Positions 42,344-53,639 of a stretch of DNA of 64,000 nt are shown here, one piece after another. The DNA lies in assembly GCF_011759585.1 (NCBI RefSeq), contig NZ_JAAOYV010000001.1, positions 1,240,001-1,304,000 of the forward strand. Reading direction: 5' to 3'. The notes under the pieces are model-generated. The model did not search any database, was not told where the DNA came from, and saw nothing but the letters and a program-made list of their open reading frames with translations. This DNA comes from Frigoribacterium endophyticum. Its GTDB lineage: Bacteria; Actinomycetota; Actinomycetes; Actinomycetales; Microbacteriaceae. The stretch's first letter is position 1; each line of letters opens with the position of its first letter. The position numbers and the translations under genes are program-made.

Positions 42344-42380
42344 CGACGCCCCGCCCTCCGAGAGGAGGGACGGGGCGTCG
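42344..42380 (-). terminator. Terminator after pgl
   Basis: Stem of 16 pairs with one bulged A (42370), closed by GAGA, lying 14 bases past the pgl stop on the minus strand. Together with the rbpA terminator it fills the convergent gap. Confidence 0.8.
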
Positions 42381-42393
42381 GTCGTGCTCCGTG

Positions 42394-43164
42394 TCAGTAC
42401 GTCGAGGCGATGAGGTTCTCGGGCACCTCGGCGGCGGCGTCGCGGTCGACGAAGAAGACCGTGCGCTTCCGGCCCTTGACCCCGGCCACGGGCACCTGGT
42501 CGGCGCCGGCACCGGCGAGTGCGAGCCCCAGCGACGAGGCCTTCTCGGCCCCGGCGAGGATCATCCAGACGCGCTGGGACTCGTTGATGACCGGCAGGCT
42601 CAGCGTGAGCCGCACGGGCGGGGGCTTGGGGGAGTCCTCGACGACCAGGACCGTGGGCTCCGTCATCCGCACCTGCGGGGCGTCGGGGAAGAGCGACGCG
42701 ACGTGGCCGTCCGGGCCGACCCCGAGGAGGGTGATGTCGAAGCGCGGAGCGAGGTCGTCCGCCTGGGCGTGCTCGTGCAGCTCCCGGCGGTACAGCTCCG
42801 CCGCGGCCTCCACGTCGGCGGCGTCGCCCACGGCGGCGAACCGGTGCACGTTCTCGGGCAGCAGCCCGATGTGGTCGAGCAGGTCGATGCCGGCCTGGTG
42901 GTCGTTGCGGTCGGGATGCCCCGCCTCGACCCAGCGCTCGTCGGCCCACCAGATCGACACCTTCGACCAGTCGACGCTGTCGCGGGCCGGCGAGGCGTTG
43001 ATGGCGGCGAGCACGAGGGTGCTCACCGAGCCTCCGCTGACCACGACCGAAGCGTAGTTCTGCTCCTCGATCACGTCGATGATCTTGGTGATGAAGCGCG
43101 CGGCCACCGAGGCGCCCAGCGATTCCTTGTCAGGGTGCACCAGCACCCGGCGTTCGTTCGTCAC
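42394..43164 (-). CDS. pgl: Pgl, 6-phosphogluconolactonase
   Basis: Hydrolyses 6-phosphogluconolactone in the oxidative pentose-phosphate path. 256 aa, NagB/DevB fold. Motifs are VVSGGSV (phosphate loop), VSIWWADERWV and LLGVGPDGHVASLFP (catalytic His). The GTG start lies 14 bases after the opcA stop. Last gene of the minus-strand pentose-phosphate set, immediately before its terminator. Confidence 0.94.
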   Translation of the reverse strand: MTNERRVLVHPDKESLGASVAARFITKIIDVIEEQNYASVVVSGGSVSTLVLAAINASPARDSVDWSKVSIWWADERWVEAGHPDRNDHQAGIDLLDHIGLLPENVHRFAAVGDAADVEAAAELYRRELHEHAQADDLAPRFDITLLGVGPDGHVASLFPDAPQVRMTEPTVLVVEDSPKPPPVRLTLSLPVINESQRVWMILAGAEKASSLGLALAGAGADQVPVAGVKGRKRTVFFVDRDAAAEVPENLIASTY

Positions 43165-43178
43165 AGTGTCAGTCTGCC

Positions 43179-44122
43179 CTAGTTGCTCTCGACGGGGACG
43201 TCCAGCAGACGGACCCCGTTCCTCACGACGTTCCCGAAGAGGTCGTCGGCGTCGAGTCTACGGAGTTCCTCGGCGAGGCAGTCACGGAGCGACCGGCGTG
43301 GCAGTGAGAGGTCGTGCGTCGGCTGCCCGGGCTGCGTCAGGGTCGCCACGTCGACGACCGAGCGCTCCAGCTCGATGACGCCGGAGGCGCGGACGAGGCG
43401 CACGCCGTGGATGCCGCTCGAGCCGGTGGCGCCGATCGTCTCGTCGCCCTCGACGGTCACCTGCAGCTGCAGGCGCAGCCACGCGGCGAGCAAGACGGTC
43501 GAGGGGGAGTCGGGAGCGCCGCTCACCTGGACCCCGGTGACGGGCTCGTAGGGCGGCTGGTCCAGCACGGCGGCGAGCTGGGCGCGCCACAGCGTGAGCC
43601 GCGTCCAGGCGAAGTCCGTGTCGCCGGGGGCGTAGGAGCCGCCGAGGTCGATGATCGACTGCCGGGGGTCGGGCTGGCTGGCCGCGTCGGTGATGCGCCG
43701 CTGCGCGATGCGCCCCAGCGCCGACTCCGACACGACGTCGGGGTGCTCACGGGGCCACCACACCACGACGGGCGCGTCGGGCAGGAGGAGGCCCGTCACG
43801 AGGCCCTCCTCGTCGCTCGCGGTGTCGCCGTAGGCGCGCAGGAGGATGACCTCGCTGGCGCCGGCGTCGCCGCCCACGCGGATCTGCGCGTCGAGGCGCG
43901 CGTCGTCGGTGGTCTCCTCGCGGGACGTGGAGATGACGATGACGCGCATCGGGTGCTCGCGGGAGGCCTCGTTGGCCGCCTCGATGGCCTCTTCCTCCTC
44001 GCCGAGGTGGGTCGAGATGATGAGGGTCAGCACACGGCCGAGAGCGACGGCCCCGCCCTCCTCGCGGATCTTGACCAGCTTCTTCTGGACGCGGCTGATG
44101 GTGCTGTCGGGCAGGTCGACGA

Positions 44123-44126
<4 letters not shown>
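43179..44126 (-). CDS. opcA: OpcA, glucose-6-phosphate dehydrogenase assembly protein
   Basis: 315 aa. OpcA family, known from cyanobacteria and actinobacteria as an allosteric/assembly factor for Zwf. Seen: MIVDLPDSTISRVQKKL at the N-terminus, VVVWWPREHPD in the middle, and RSIIDLG-like RQSIIDLGGSYAPGDTDFAWTRLTLWR. GTG start overlapping the zwf stop by 4 bp, which supports a Zwf-OpcA partnership. No catalytic motif expected. Confidence 0.93.
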
Positions 44127-45658
<1,532 letters not shown>

Positions 45659-45693
45659 CTGTCTCTCGTTCCTTGGTGATCGTGGTGTGCGTG

Positions 45694-45739
45694 CCGCTGA
45701 GGGTGGGCGGGCGCCGCGGCGCCCGCCCACCCTCAGCGG
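45694..45739 (-). terminator. 22-bp perfect inverted repeat at the pgi-zwf junction
   Basis: 45694-45715 pairs exactly with 45718-45739; the pgi stop codon (45733-45735) lies within one arm. It is the longest perfect inverted repeat I found. It can act as a terminator after pgi or limit readthrough into zwf-opcA-pgl. Confidence 0.75.
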
Positions 45740-47328
45740 AGAGCGCCCCGCAGTGCGGGGAGCAGGGCCGACGGGTCGTCGACCGTGAGGGTGAGCACCG
45801 GCCGTCCGTGGGCGGCCAGCACCTCCGCGTCCCCCGCCGCCTGAGCGTGGAGGAGCTCGCCGAAGGTGAAGGGCGCGCCGGGCACGGCGAGGTCCTCGTC
45901 GGTGCCCTGGACGATCTGGAGGAAGGCCCCCGTCGCCGGACCGCCCTTGTGGTACTGGCCCGTCGAGTGGAGGAAGCGGGGCCCCCAGCCGAAGGTCGTC
46001 GGCCGCTCGGCGCGCTCGGCGGTCCACTCGCGCAGCGCGAGCAGGTCAGCGTGCGCGTGGCGGTCGACGTAGGCCTGGATCGCGACGTAGCCGTCTGCCG
46101 GCAGCCTCGCGAGCAGGGCGGCGACGGCGGACTCGAGCGAGCCCCCGACGACGAGCCCGGACGACGCACGCACGGCCACGCCGCCCGTGACGAACGCGGG
46201 GGGCACGGCCTCGGGCCGCGCGGTGAGCAGCTCTCGGGTGGCCTCCTTCGCCGACTCGACGTCGGGCTGGTCGAAGGGGTCGATGCCCAGGAGACGACCC
46301 GCGACGGCGACGGCGTACTGCCAGAGCAGGAAGTGGCCGCCCAGCGACGCGGAGACCTCGACCTCGCCCTCGGCCACGTCGAAGGTCTCCAGCTCGTCCG
46401 CCACGAGGCGGATGATCTGGACGTCGGCGAGATCACCCCGGACCTCGCGACCACCAGGGCCGACGACGACGGGGAGCAGGCCACGACCACGCTTGCCCGT
46501 GGACTCGGCGAGGAGCTGCTCGGCCCAGTCGGCGAGCCCGACGATGTGCGTCCCGTCGGCGACCAGCGCGATCTTGTCGCGGAGGGGCGAGGTGCCGGCG
46601 AGCACCGCGCCGAGCACGAGGCCCGGGTTGGTCTCGTCGTCCTGCGCCAGCTCGACCGAGACCGCACCGGCCTCGGCGAGCAGCGAACGGACGTCGGCGC
46701 CGGCGAGACCGGCCGGGACGAGGCCGAAGGCCGTGAGCGCGGAGAAGCGACCGCCCACCGTGGGGTCCGCCAAGAAGACGCGGTGCCCGGCTTCGCGAGC
46801 ACGGGCCTCCAGGGGCGACCCGGGGTCGGTCACGACCACGATGCGCCCCGAGGAGTCCAGACCGGCAGCGTCGAACGCAGCCGTCCAGGTGCGGAGGTGG
46901 GCGTCGGTCTCGACCGTGGAACCGGACTTCGACGAGACGACGAGGACCGTGCGGTCGAGACGGTCATGCAGAGCGCGTCGGACCTGACCCGGCTGGGTGG
47001 CGTCGACGACCGTGAGCTCGACGCCCGCGGTGCGAGAGATGACCTCGGGGGCGAGCGACGAGCCGCCCATGCCCGAGAGCACGACGTGGTCGAGACCACG
47101 GGCGCGGAGCTCCTCACGGAGCGACTCGATCTCGGCCAGGAGCGGCGTCGAGACGGCGACGGCCTCGGTCCAGCCGAGGCGCCGCGCCGCCTCGGGCTCG
47201 GCCTCGGGCCCCCACAGGGTGGGGACCTGAGCCGTGATGCCCGAGGCGACGAGGTCGCCGACCAGCTGCGGGACGACCCGCTCGACCGCGGCCGCGGCGT
47301 CGCCGCGGACAGCGATCGAGATGGTCAC
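45733..47328 (-). CDS. pgi: Pgi, glucose-6-phosphate isomerase
   Basis: Interconverts glucose-6-phosphate and fructose-6-phosphate. 531 aa with two SIS-type sugar-isomerase domains. Motifs are [30 protein letters not shown] (phosphate-binding) and [17 protein letters not shown]. It differs from the classic Escherichia coli form and looks like the isomerase half of the TAL-PGI fusion proteins known in some bacteria. Here it follows tal with a 4-bp GTGA overlap but is a separate protein. GTG start. Confidence 0.92.
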   Translation of the reverse strand: MTISIAVRGDAAAAVERVVPQLVGDLVASGITAQVPTLWGPEAEPEAARRLGWTEAVAVSTPLLAEIESLREELRARGLDHVVLSGMGGSSLAPEVISRTAGVELTVVDATQPGQVRRALHDRLDRTVLVVSSKSGSTVETDAHLRTWTAAFDAAGLDSSGRIVVVTDPGSPLEARAREAGHRVFLADPTVGGRFSALTAFGLVPAGLAGADVRSLLAEAGAVSVELAQDDETNPGLVLGAVLAGTSPLRDKIALVADGTHIVGLADWAEQLLAESTGKRGRGLLPVVVGPGGREVRGDLADVQIIRLVADELETFDVAEGEVEVSASLGGHFLLWQYAVAVAGRLLGIDPFDQPDVESAKEATRELLTARPEAVPPAFVTGGVAVRASSGLVVGGSLESAVAALLARLPADGYVAIQAYVDRHAHADLLALREWTAERAERPTTFGWGPRFLHSTGQYHKGGPATGAFLQIVQGTDEDLAVPGAPFTFGELLHAQAAGDAEVLAAHGRPVLTLTVDDPSALLPALRGALR

Positions 47329-48455
47329 TCGGCGGAGCCGGCCGTCGGGACGGCTGCCTCGAGGGCAGCGCTGACGGTGTCGAGCAGCTCGTTCCAGGAG
47401 ACGATGAACTTCTCGACGCCCTCCTTCTCGAGCAGCTCGGTGACCTCGTCGTACGAGACGCCCTGGGCCGCGATCGCGTCCATGACCTCGTTCGCCGAGG
47501 CGTACGACGACGAGATGGTGTCGCCACGGATCTCGCCGTGGTCGAAGGTCGCCTCGAGCGTCTTCTCCGGCATGGTGTTGACGACGTCCTGCGCGACGAG
47601 CTCGACGACGTAGGTGGTGTCGAGGACGGCCGGGTCCTTGACGCCGGTCGACGCCCAGAGCGGACGCTGCTTGTTGGCGCCGGCGGCGAGCAGGCCCGCG
47701 GCACGCTCGGTCGCGAAGGCCTGGGTGTACACCTCGTAGGCCAGCTGAGCGTTCGCGACGCCCGCCTTGCCCTTGAGGGCCGTGGCCTCGTCGGTGCCGA
47801 CGGCGTCGAGGCGCTTGTCGATCTCGGTGTCGACGCGCGACACGAAGAAGGACGCCACCGAGTGGATCTCGCTGATGTCGATGCCGGCGGCCTTGGCCTG
47901 CTCGAGACCGGTGAGGTACGCGTTGATGACGGCGCGGTAGCGCTCGAGGCTGAAGATCAGCGTGACGTTGACGCTGATGCCCTGCGCGATGACGGCGGTG
48001 ATGGCCTCGAGGCCCTCGACGGTCGCCGGGATCTTGATGAGCGCGTTGGGGCGCCCGACCTTGGCGGCCAGCTTGATCGCCTGGTCGACGGTGCCCTTCG
48101 CGTCGTGGGCCAGGCCCGGCTCGACCTCGATCGACACGCGGCCGTCGAAGCCGTTCGTCGTGTCGTAGATCTCGCGGAAGATGTCGCTCGCGCGGGTGAC
48201 GTCGTCCGTCGTGATCTCGAAGACGGCATCGGTCACGCTGACGCCGGTCTTGGCGAGGAGGGCGACCTGGTCGTCGTACGCCTCGCCCTTGGCGAGGGCC
48301 GAGGCGAAGATCGTCGGGTTGGTCGTGACGCCCACGACGTTGCGCTCGGCGATGAGCTTCTGCAGCCCGCCAGAGTTGATGCGCTCGCGCGAGAGGTCGT
48401 CGAGCCAGATGCTGACGCCGGCGGCGGAGAGCTGTGCGGTGTTCGAATCAGTCAT
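47325..48455 (-). CDS. tal: Tal, transaldolase
   Basis: Moves a dihydroxyacetone unit between sugar phosphates in the non-oxidative pentose-phosphate path. 376 aa, the long actinobacterial type. Schiff-base Lys in [19 protein letters not shown] and [12 protein letters not shown] complete the barrel site; [15 protein letters not shown] is conserved. ATG at 48455 preceded by AGAAAAGAGAAG. 26 bases after tkt and overlapping pgi, so tkt-tal-pgi form one unit. Confidence 0.97.
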   Translation of the reverse strand: MTDSNTAQLSAAGVSIWLDDLSRERINSGGLQKLIAERNVVGVTTNPTIFASALAKGEAYDDQVALLAKTGVSVTDAVFEITTDDVTRASDIFREIYDTTNGFDGRVSIEVEPGLAHDAKGTVDQAIKLAAKVGRPNALIKIPATVEGLEAITAVIAQGISVNVTLIFSLERYRAVINAYLTGLEQAKAAGIDISEIHSVASFFVSRVDTEIDKRLDAVGTDEATALKGKAGVANAQLAYEVYTQAFATERAAGLLAAGANKQRPLWASTGVKDPAVLDTTYVVELVAQDVVNTMPEKTLEATFDHGEIRGDTISSSYASANEVMDAIAAQGVSYDEVTELLEKEGVEKFIVSWNELLDTVSAALEAAVPTAGSAE

Positions 48456-48481
48456 GTCGTTCTTCTCTTTTCTGCCAGCGC

Positions 48482-50575
48482 TCAGAGAGCGGCCAGCGAG
48501 TCCTTGGCGGCGGCGACGGCGGCTTCGGTGGTGATGCCGAACTCGCGGTAGAGCGTCTTGTAGTCGGCCGAGGCACCGAAGTGCTCGATCGACACGCTGC
48601 GACCGGCGTCACCGACGATGCCGCGCCACGGCATGGCAACACCGGCCTCGATCGAGACGCGGGCCTTGACGGCCGCGGGGAGCACGGCCTCCTTGTACGC
48701 GGCGTCCTGCTCGTCGAACCACTCGAGGCTCGGGGCCGAGACGACGCGGGCGTTCACGCCCTCGCCGCGGAGGACCTCACGGGCCTCGACGGCGATCTGG
48801 ACCTCGGAGCCCGTCGCGATGAGGATCACGTCGGGCGTGCCGCCCGGGGCCTCGGCGAGCACGTAGGCGCCCTTGGCGACGTTGGCGGCGGAGGCGAAGG
48901 TCTCGCCCTCCGCGTCACCGGTGCCGCGCTCGAAGACCGGCAGGTTCTGACGGCTCAGCGCCAGGCCCGCGGGGCCGCTGTGGCGGTCCAGGATGGTCTT
49001 CCAGGCCCAGGCGGTCTCGTTGGCGTCGGCGGGGCGGACCACGTCGAAGTCGGGGATCGCACGGAGGGCGGCGAGCTGCTCGATCGGCTGGTGGGTCGGG
49101 CCGTCCTCGCCGAGGGCCACGGAGTCGTGGGTCCAGACGTAGGTGACGGGCGACTTCATCAGCGCGGCGAGACGCACGGCGGGGCGCATGTAGTCGCTGA
49201 AGATCAGGAAGGTGCCACCGAACACGCGCGTGTTGCCGTGCAGGGCGATGCCGTTCATGATCGAGCCCATGGCGTGCTCGCGGATGCCGAAGTGCAGGAC
49301 GCGGCCGTAGGGGTTGCCCTGCCACTCGTGGGTCGACCACTCGGTGGGGACGAACGAGCCGCCGCCCGCGATGGTCGTGAGGTTGGACTCGGCCAGGTCG
49401 GCCGAGCCGCCCCAGAACTCGGGGACGACGCCGGCGATGGCGTTGATCACCTTGCCGGAGGCGGCACGTGTCGACACCTCCTTGTCGGCGGGGAAGACCG
49501 GGAGGGCCTCGTCGAGCCCCTCGGGCAGCTCGCCCGTGAGGACGCGGTCGAGGAGGACCTTCTTCTCGGGGTTGGCCGTGGCCCACGCGTCGAAGGAGGT
49601 GCGCCACTCGGCGTGCTGCGCTTGGCCACGCTCGACGGCGCCCCGGGTGTGCTCGAGCACGGCGGGGTCGACGTCGAAGGTCTTCTCCGGGTCGAAGCCC
49701 AGGACCTCCTTCAGGCCCGCGAGCTCCTCGGCGCCGAGCGCCGAGCCGTGGATCTTGCCGGAGTTCTGCTTCTTGGGCGAGGGCCAGCCGATGATGGTCT
49801 TGAGGACGATCAGCGAGGGCTTGCTCGTCTCGGCCTTGGCGGCCTCGATCGCCTCGAAGAGGGCGGCGACGTCCTCGACGTACTCGCCGGTCTTCTTCCA
49901 GTCGACGACCTGGACCTGCCAGTCGTAGGCCTCGTAGCGCTTCTGGACGTCCTCCGTGAAGGCGATGTTCGTGTCGTCCTCGATGGAGATCTGGTTGCTG
50001 TCGTAGATCACGACGAGGTTGCCGAGCTGCTGGTGGCCGGCGAGCGAGGAGGCCTCGCTGGTGACGCCCTCCTGCAGGTCGCCGTCACCGGCGATGACGT
50101 AGACGAAGTGGTCGAACGGCGAGGTGCCGACGGCGGCCTCGGGGTCGAAGAGGCCACGCTCGAAGCGGGCGGCGTAGGCCATGCCCACGGCGGAGGCGAG
50201 GCCCTGGCCCAGGGGACCGGTCGTGATCTCGACGCCGTCGGTGTGGCCGTACTCGGGGTGACCGGGGGTCTTGCTGCCCCAGGTGCGGAGCGCCTTGAGG
50301 TCGTCGAGCTCGAGGCCGTAGCCGCCCAGGTAGAACTGCACGTACTGGGTCAGCGAGCTGTGGCCCACCGAGAGCACGAAGCGGTCGCGGCCGATCCACT
50401 CGCTGTCGCTCGGGTCACGACGCATGACCTTCTGGAAGAGGAGGTACGCGGCGGGCGCGAGGCTCATCGCCGTGCCGGGGTGGCCGTTGCCGACCTTCTC
50501 CACGGCGTCGGCCGCGAGCACGCGGACGGTGTCGACGGCCTTGTTGTCGATGGATTCCCATTGCAGATCTGCCAC
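48482..50575 (-). CDS. tkt: Tkt, transketolase
   Basis: Thiamine-diphosphate enzyme moving two-carbon units in the pentose-phosphate path. 697 aa. [33 protein letters not shown] to [12 protein letters not shown] (ThDP/metal) and the Pyr domain RIREHAMG-like [13 protein letters not shown] chose the GTG at 50575 with AGAAGG 11 bases upstream; the longer frame runs through the promoter. First gene of the minus-strand set with a leader of about 180 nt. Confidence 0.96.
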   Translation of the reverse strand: MADLQWESIDNKAVDTVRVLAADAVEKVGNGHPGTAMSLAPAAYLLFQKVMRRDPSDSEWIGRDRFVLSVGHSSLTQYVQFYLGGYGLELDDLKALRTWGSKTPGHPEYGHTDGVEITTGPLGQGLASAVGMAYAARFERGLFDPEAAVGTSPFDHFVYVIAGDGDLQEGVTSEASSLAGHQQLGNLVVIYDSNQISIEDDTNIAFTEDVQKRYEAYDWQVQVVDWKKTGEYVEDVAALFEAIEAAKAETSKPSLIVLKTIIGWPSPKKQNSGKIHGSALGAEELAGLKEVLGFDPEKTFDVDPAVLEHTRGAVERGQAQHAEWRTSFDAWATANPEKKVLLDRVLTGELPEGLDEALPVFPADKEVSTRAASGKVINAIAGVVPEFWGGSADLAESNLTTIAGGGSFVPTEWSTHEWQGNPYGRVLHFGIREHAMGSIMNGIALHGNTRVFGGTFLIFSDYMRPAVRLAALMKSPVTYVWTHDSVALGEDGPTHQPIEQLAALRAIPDFDVVRPADANETAWAWKTILDRHSGPAGLALSRQNLPVFERGTGDAEGETFASAANVAKGAYVLAEAPGGTPDVILIATGSEVQIAVEAREVLRGEGVNARVVSAPSLEWFDEQDAAYKEAVLPAAVKARVSIEAGVAMPWRGIVGDAGRSVSIEHFGASADYKTLYREFGITTEAAVAAAKDSLAAL

Positions 50576-50744
50576 TGGAAGTTGACCCTTCTTGTTGCGA
50601 ACTGCGCGGGGTCGATGCGGACCCGCGCGGACATGCGCCTGCCGAGACGTCGTCGGCTGCGGCCGCACGGCCACCACGATGTGGAGATCAGGACAGGGAG
50701 GTGTTCGTTCCGGTGTCGGGAATCCAGCGCGGAGCAGACGTGCA

Positions 50745-50767
50745 ACTGGCAAGCACCTGCCAGTATA
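50745..50767 (-). promoter_or_regulatory. tkt promoter -10 (TATACT) with overlapping inverted repeat
   Basis: On the minus strand TATACT occupies 50767-50762. The inverted repeat ACTGGCA-N6-TGCCAGT (50745-50764) runs from the -10 box into the predicted start point, a position typical for a repressor operator. Regulator unknown. Confidence 0.5.
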
Positions 50768-50810
50768 GGGACGTACCGAGGTCGCGTGCCCGCAGGTGAC
50801 GCCCGGTGCC

Positions 50811-50840
50811 GTGTCAACGCGGACGTTCATCGCCTAGACT
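50811..50840 (+). promoter_or_regulatory. Promoter of ctaB
   Basis: GTGTCA (50811-50816), 18-base spacer, TAGACT (50835-50840). The ATG is 35 bases downstream, with AGAGGA in between. Divergent from the tkt promoter 44 bp away. Confidence 0.5.
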
Positions 50841-50874
50841 CTCCTGGCACCCCGTTCGTCTCGTTAGAGGACTC

Positions 50875-51798
50875 ATGACCGCAGCCATCGACACTCGCCC
50901 CGACACCGCACCCCGGGGCTTCCGTCGCAAGGCTCGAGCGTACGTGGCCCTCACCAAGCCCCGCGTGATGGAGCTGCTGCTCGTCACCACGGCGCCGACA
51001 ATGTTCCTCGCCCAGGGCGGCGTCCCGAACCTCTGGCTCGTGCTCGCCACGCTCATCGGCGGGGCGCTCAGCGCCGGCTCGGCCTCCGCGTTCAACTGCT
51101 ACATCGACCGCGACATCGACCGCATCATGAAGCGGACCCAGGGGCGGCCCCTCGTCACGGGCGAGGTGACCGACCGCGAGGCGCTCGTCTTCTCGTACGT
51201 GGTGGGCGTCGCCTCCATCGTGTGGCTGGCCCTCACCGTCAACCTGCTGTCGGCGGCCCTCTCGCTCGGCGCGATCCTCTTCTACGTCGTCGTCTACACC
51301 CTCTGGCTCAAGCGCCGGACCCCGCAGAACATCGTCTGGGGCGGCATCGCCGGCTGCATGCCCGTCCTGATCGGGTGGGCGGCCGTGACGAACGACCTGA
51401 GCTGGCCCCCCGTCATCCTCTTCATGGTGATCTTCCTCTGGACGCCGCCGCACTACTGGCCGCTCTCGATGAAGTACCGCGACGACTACGCCGCCGCCGA
51501 CGTCCCGATGCTCGCCGTCGTGCGGGGTCGTTCGCTGGTCGGGCTGCAGGTCATCCTCTACGCGTGGGCCACGGTCGCCTGCTCGCTGCTCCTCGTCCCC
51601 GTGGCCGGCATGGGTGCGCTCTACACCGTGGTCGCCGCCGCGAGCGGCGCCTGGTTCATCTGGGAGTCCCACCGCCTCTACAGCCGTGCCATCCAGCAGG
51701 TCGCCGAGGTCCGCCCGATGCGCGTCTTCCACAGCTCCATCACCTACCTGACGCTGCTCTTCCTGGCCGTGGGCGTCGACCCGCTCCTGCCCTTCTAG
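50875..51798 (+). CDS. ctaB: CtaB, protoheme IX farnesyltransferase (heme O synthase)
   Basis: UbiA-family membrane prenyltransferase that farnesylates heme B to heme O for aa3-type oxidase. 307 aa, about nine membrane helices. Conserved loops [20 protein letters not shown] (Asp-rich metal/prenyl site) and [20 protein letters not shown] at 50875 with AGAGGA upstream. Its partner ctaA lies 0.5 kb downstream on the opposite strand. Confidence 0.96.
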   Translation: MTAAIDTRPDTAPRGFRRKARAYVALTKPRVMELLLVTTAPTMFLAQGGVPNLWLVLATLIGGALSAGSASAFNCYIDRDIDRIMKRTQGRPLVTGEVTDREALVFSYVVGVASIVWLALTVNLLSAALSLGAILFYVVVYTLWLKRRTPQNIVWGGIAGCMPVLIGWAAVTNDLSWPPVILFMVIFLWTPPHYWPLSMKYRDDYAAADVPMLAVVRGRSLVGLQVILYAWATVACSLLLVPVAGMGALYTVVAAASGAWFIWESHRLYSRAIQQVAEVRPMRVFHSSITYLTLLFLAVGVDPLLPF

Positions 51799-51802
51799 GC
51801 CC

Positions 51803-52249
51803 GTGCCCGCCCCCGGCTGGTCGACGCGTCCGGCGCGCCCCGGCGACGTCGACTCCCTGGCCGACCTGAAGCTCCACGCCCTCCGCGACGACCTCGAGCG
51901 GGTCGGCGTCTGGCGGCCGTCGTACAACCGTGCCCGGTTCGTCCGCGAGTTCGTCCCCTCCGAGACCACCGTGGTCGTCGACGACGACGGCGGGGTCGTC
52001 GGCTGCCTCGCCGTCCACCCCGAGGGCGGGACGACCTGGCTGCGTCACTTCTACCTGCGCGAGGAGGCGCGGGGCCGGGGCCTCGGCACCCGTCTCGTCA
52101 CCGAGGCCGTCGCCGCCGTCACCACGCCCACGGTCACCCTCGACGTGCTGACGGGGAGCCGCGTCGAGTCGCTCTACCGCCGCCTGGGCTTCGTCCCGGT
52201 CTCGGACGACGGGGTCGACATGATCATGCGGCTCGACCTGCCCCGCTGA
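51803..52249 (+). CDS. GNAT family N-acetyltransferase
   Basis: 148 aa. One GNAT domain with acetyl-CoA loop EEARGRGLGTRLVTEAV and closing YRRLGFVPVS. Substrate unknown. GTG start 4 bases after ctaB, so probably co-transcribed with it. Convergent with ctaA across a terminator. Confidence 0.85.
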   Translation: MPAPGWSTRPARPGDVDSLADLKLHALRDDLERVGVWRPSYNRARFVREFVPSETTVVVDDDGGVVGCLAVHPEGGTTWLRHFYLREEARGRGLGTRLVTEAVAAVTTPTVTLDVLTGSRVESLYRRLGFVPVSDDGVDMIMRLDLPR

Positions 52250-52256
52250 CGACGAC

Positions 52257-52288
52257 GGCGCCCCGCCCCGAGACCGGGGCAGGGCGCC
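52257..52288. terminator. Terminator between GNAT gene and ctaA
   Basis: 12 pairs with one C-A mismatch (52257-52269 with 52276-52288), loop GAGACC. Serves convergent genes. Confidence 0.75.
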
Positions 52289-52306
52289 GAGGAGGCGGTG
52301 CCGGCG

Positions 52307-53275
52307 TCAGACGCGGAGCTCGGCCTCGCGGACGGGCGCCTCGACCTCGTCGGGCTGCTGGTCGTTCGTCAGGGAGAGCAGCACGGCCGTCATCGCGGCG
52401 ACGAGGAGCGCGGCCAGCACCATGTGGCTGCCGACGAGCACGGGCGGCAGCCCCGTGCGGGCCTGGAGCAGCCCGACGGCGATCTGCACGAGCTCCACGG
52501 CGAGCAGCAGGAGCGGGAAGCGACGGGGGAGCCCCGCGCGGAGGGTCCAGGCGACGAGCGCGACGGTGAGCAGCAGGGTCGCGTAGGCGGGCCAGCTGTG
52601 CACGTGCTCCATGACCTCGGGAGCGAGGCCGTTGCGGGGGGTCGCGGCGTCGCCGGCGTGCGGCCCGGCGCCGGTCGTGAGGATGCCGACCACGACGGTG
52701 ACGGCCACGACGACGGCCGCCGCCCGCGCCAGGAGGGCGTAGCCCCGGGGAGTCGCGGCGCGGGTACCGCGAGGACCGTGCAGCACGCGGTACACGAGCA
52801 CCGTCGTCAGGGCGACCAGCACGACGGACACCACGAAGTGCGCCCCCACGATGTACGGGTTCAGGCCCGTCAGGACGGTGATGCCGCCGAGGACCGCCTG
52901 GAACGGGATGCTGAGGCCCTGGACGAGGGTGATGCGGAAGAGCTCCGGGCGCACCCTGCGGATGCGCAGCACGGCGAGGAAGGCGAGGATGACGACGAGC
53001 GTGAGCACGAAGGTCAGCAGCCGGTTGCCGAACTCGATGACGCCGTGGATGCCCATCTCGGGCGTCGACACGAAGGAGTCGTCGGTGCAGCGCGGCCACG
53101 TCGGGCAGCCGAGGCCGGACCCGGTGAGCCGCACCGCGCCTCCGGTGCCGATCAGCAGGACCTGGCAGACGAGCGACGCCCAGGCGATGAACCGCACCCG
53201 CGAGTCGACCGTCGTGGGCAGCCACGCCCAGGCTCTCGACAGCACGCCCGGGGTGGTCTGGTCTGCCTTGCTCAC
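52307..53275 (-). CDS. ctaA: CtaA, heme A synthase
   Basis: COX15/CtaA membrane enzyme oxidising heme O to heme A. 322 aa, about eight helices. Heme-ligand histidines are visible in GIHGVIEFGNRLLT, VGAHFVVS, MEHVHSWPAY and VGSHMVLA; an extracytoplasmic Cys pair occurs in GLGCPTWPRC. GTG at 53275 with AGGAG upstream; the longer upstream frame is not conserved. Divergent from the suf operon, where many relatives carry sufR and an ABC exporter instead. Confidence 0.95.
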   Translation of the reverse strand: MSKADQTTPGVLSRAWAWLPTTVDSRVRFIAWASLVCQVLLIGTGGAVRLTGSGLGCPTWPRCTDDSFVSTPEMGIHGVIEFGNRLLTFVLTLVVILAFLAVLRIRRVRPELFRITLVQGLSIPFQAVLGGITVLTGLNPYIVGAHFVVSVVLVALTTVLVYRVLHGPRGTRAATPRGYALLARAAAVVVAVTVVVGILTTGAGPHAGDAATPRNGLAPEVMEHVHSWPAYATLLLTVALVAWTLRAGLPRRFPLLLLAVELVQIAVGLLQARTGLPPVLVGSHMVLAALLVAAMTAVLLSLTNDQQPDEVEAPVREAELRV

Positions 53276-53639
53276 AGTCTCCTGCCTTTCGTCGATTTCA
53301 GGACTCCGCCCTGTAGAATCGACGGGTTCAGGAACACAACCCGGCACGGCGTCGACGGAGACGCCGCGAGACAGCTGAGGCGGACGAGCACCACGGGGTC
53401 GAGAGGCACCGGGTGCGGGTCACAGTCTAGGCAACGCACCCTGGCACTCCGCTCGCGGAGGGCCCGCCGACCACCCGCGACGATCATCGCCCCGGGGGGC
53501 CGTCGAGGGGCGGCGATCGTCACGCGGACCGGGGTGTTCGACTCGCACCGCGAGGAACGGCCCGTCGTCGCTCGCGGCGAGCACCATGGGAATGGTGGCT
53601 CCGCGCACCGCGTTCGGTCCGTCAGAGAAAGAGGTACAC
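53276..53639 (+). promoter_or_regulatory. 364-bp ctaA-sufB divergent region (suf leader)
   Basis: No gene seen. Contains a + strand -10 candidate TAGAAT (53314-53319), a GGTGCG/CGCACC pair near 53410-53440, a large hairpin (53479-53521, listed separately) and AGAGG ahead of sufB. A leader of over 300 nt is predicted if TAGAAT is used. Confidence 0.45.
53479..53521 (+). promoter_or_regulatory. Large hairpin in the suf leader
   Basis: 15 positions per arm (53479-53493 with 53507-53521) with 13 Watson-Crick pairs, one G-T pair and one A-C mismatch; loop of 13 bases beginning GGGGGG. Sits 119 bases before sufB with no + strand gene upstream, so it is not the terminator of a preceding gene. Confidence 0.6.
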
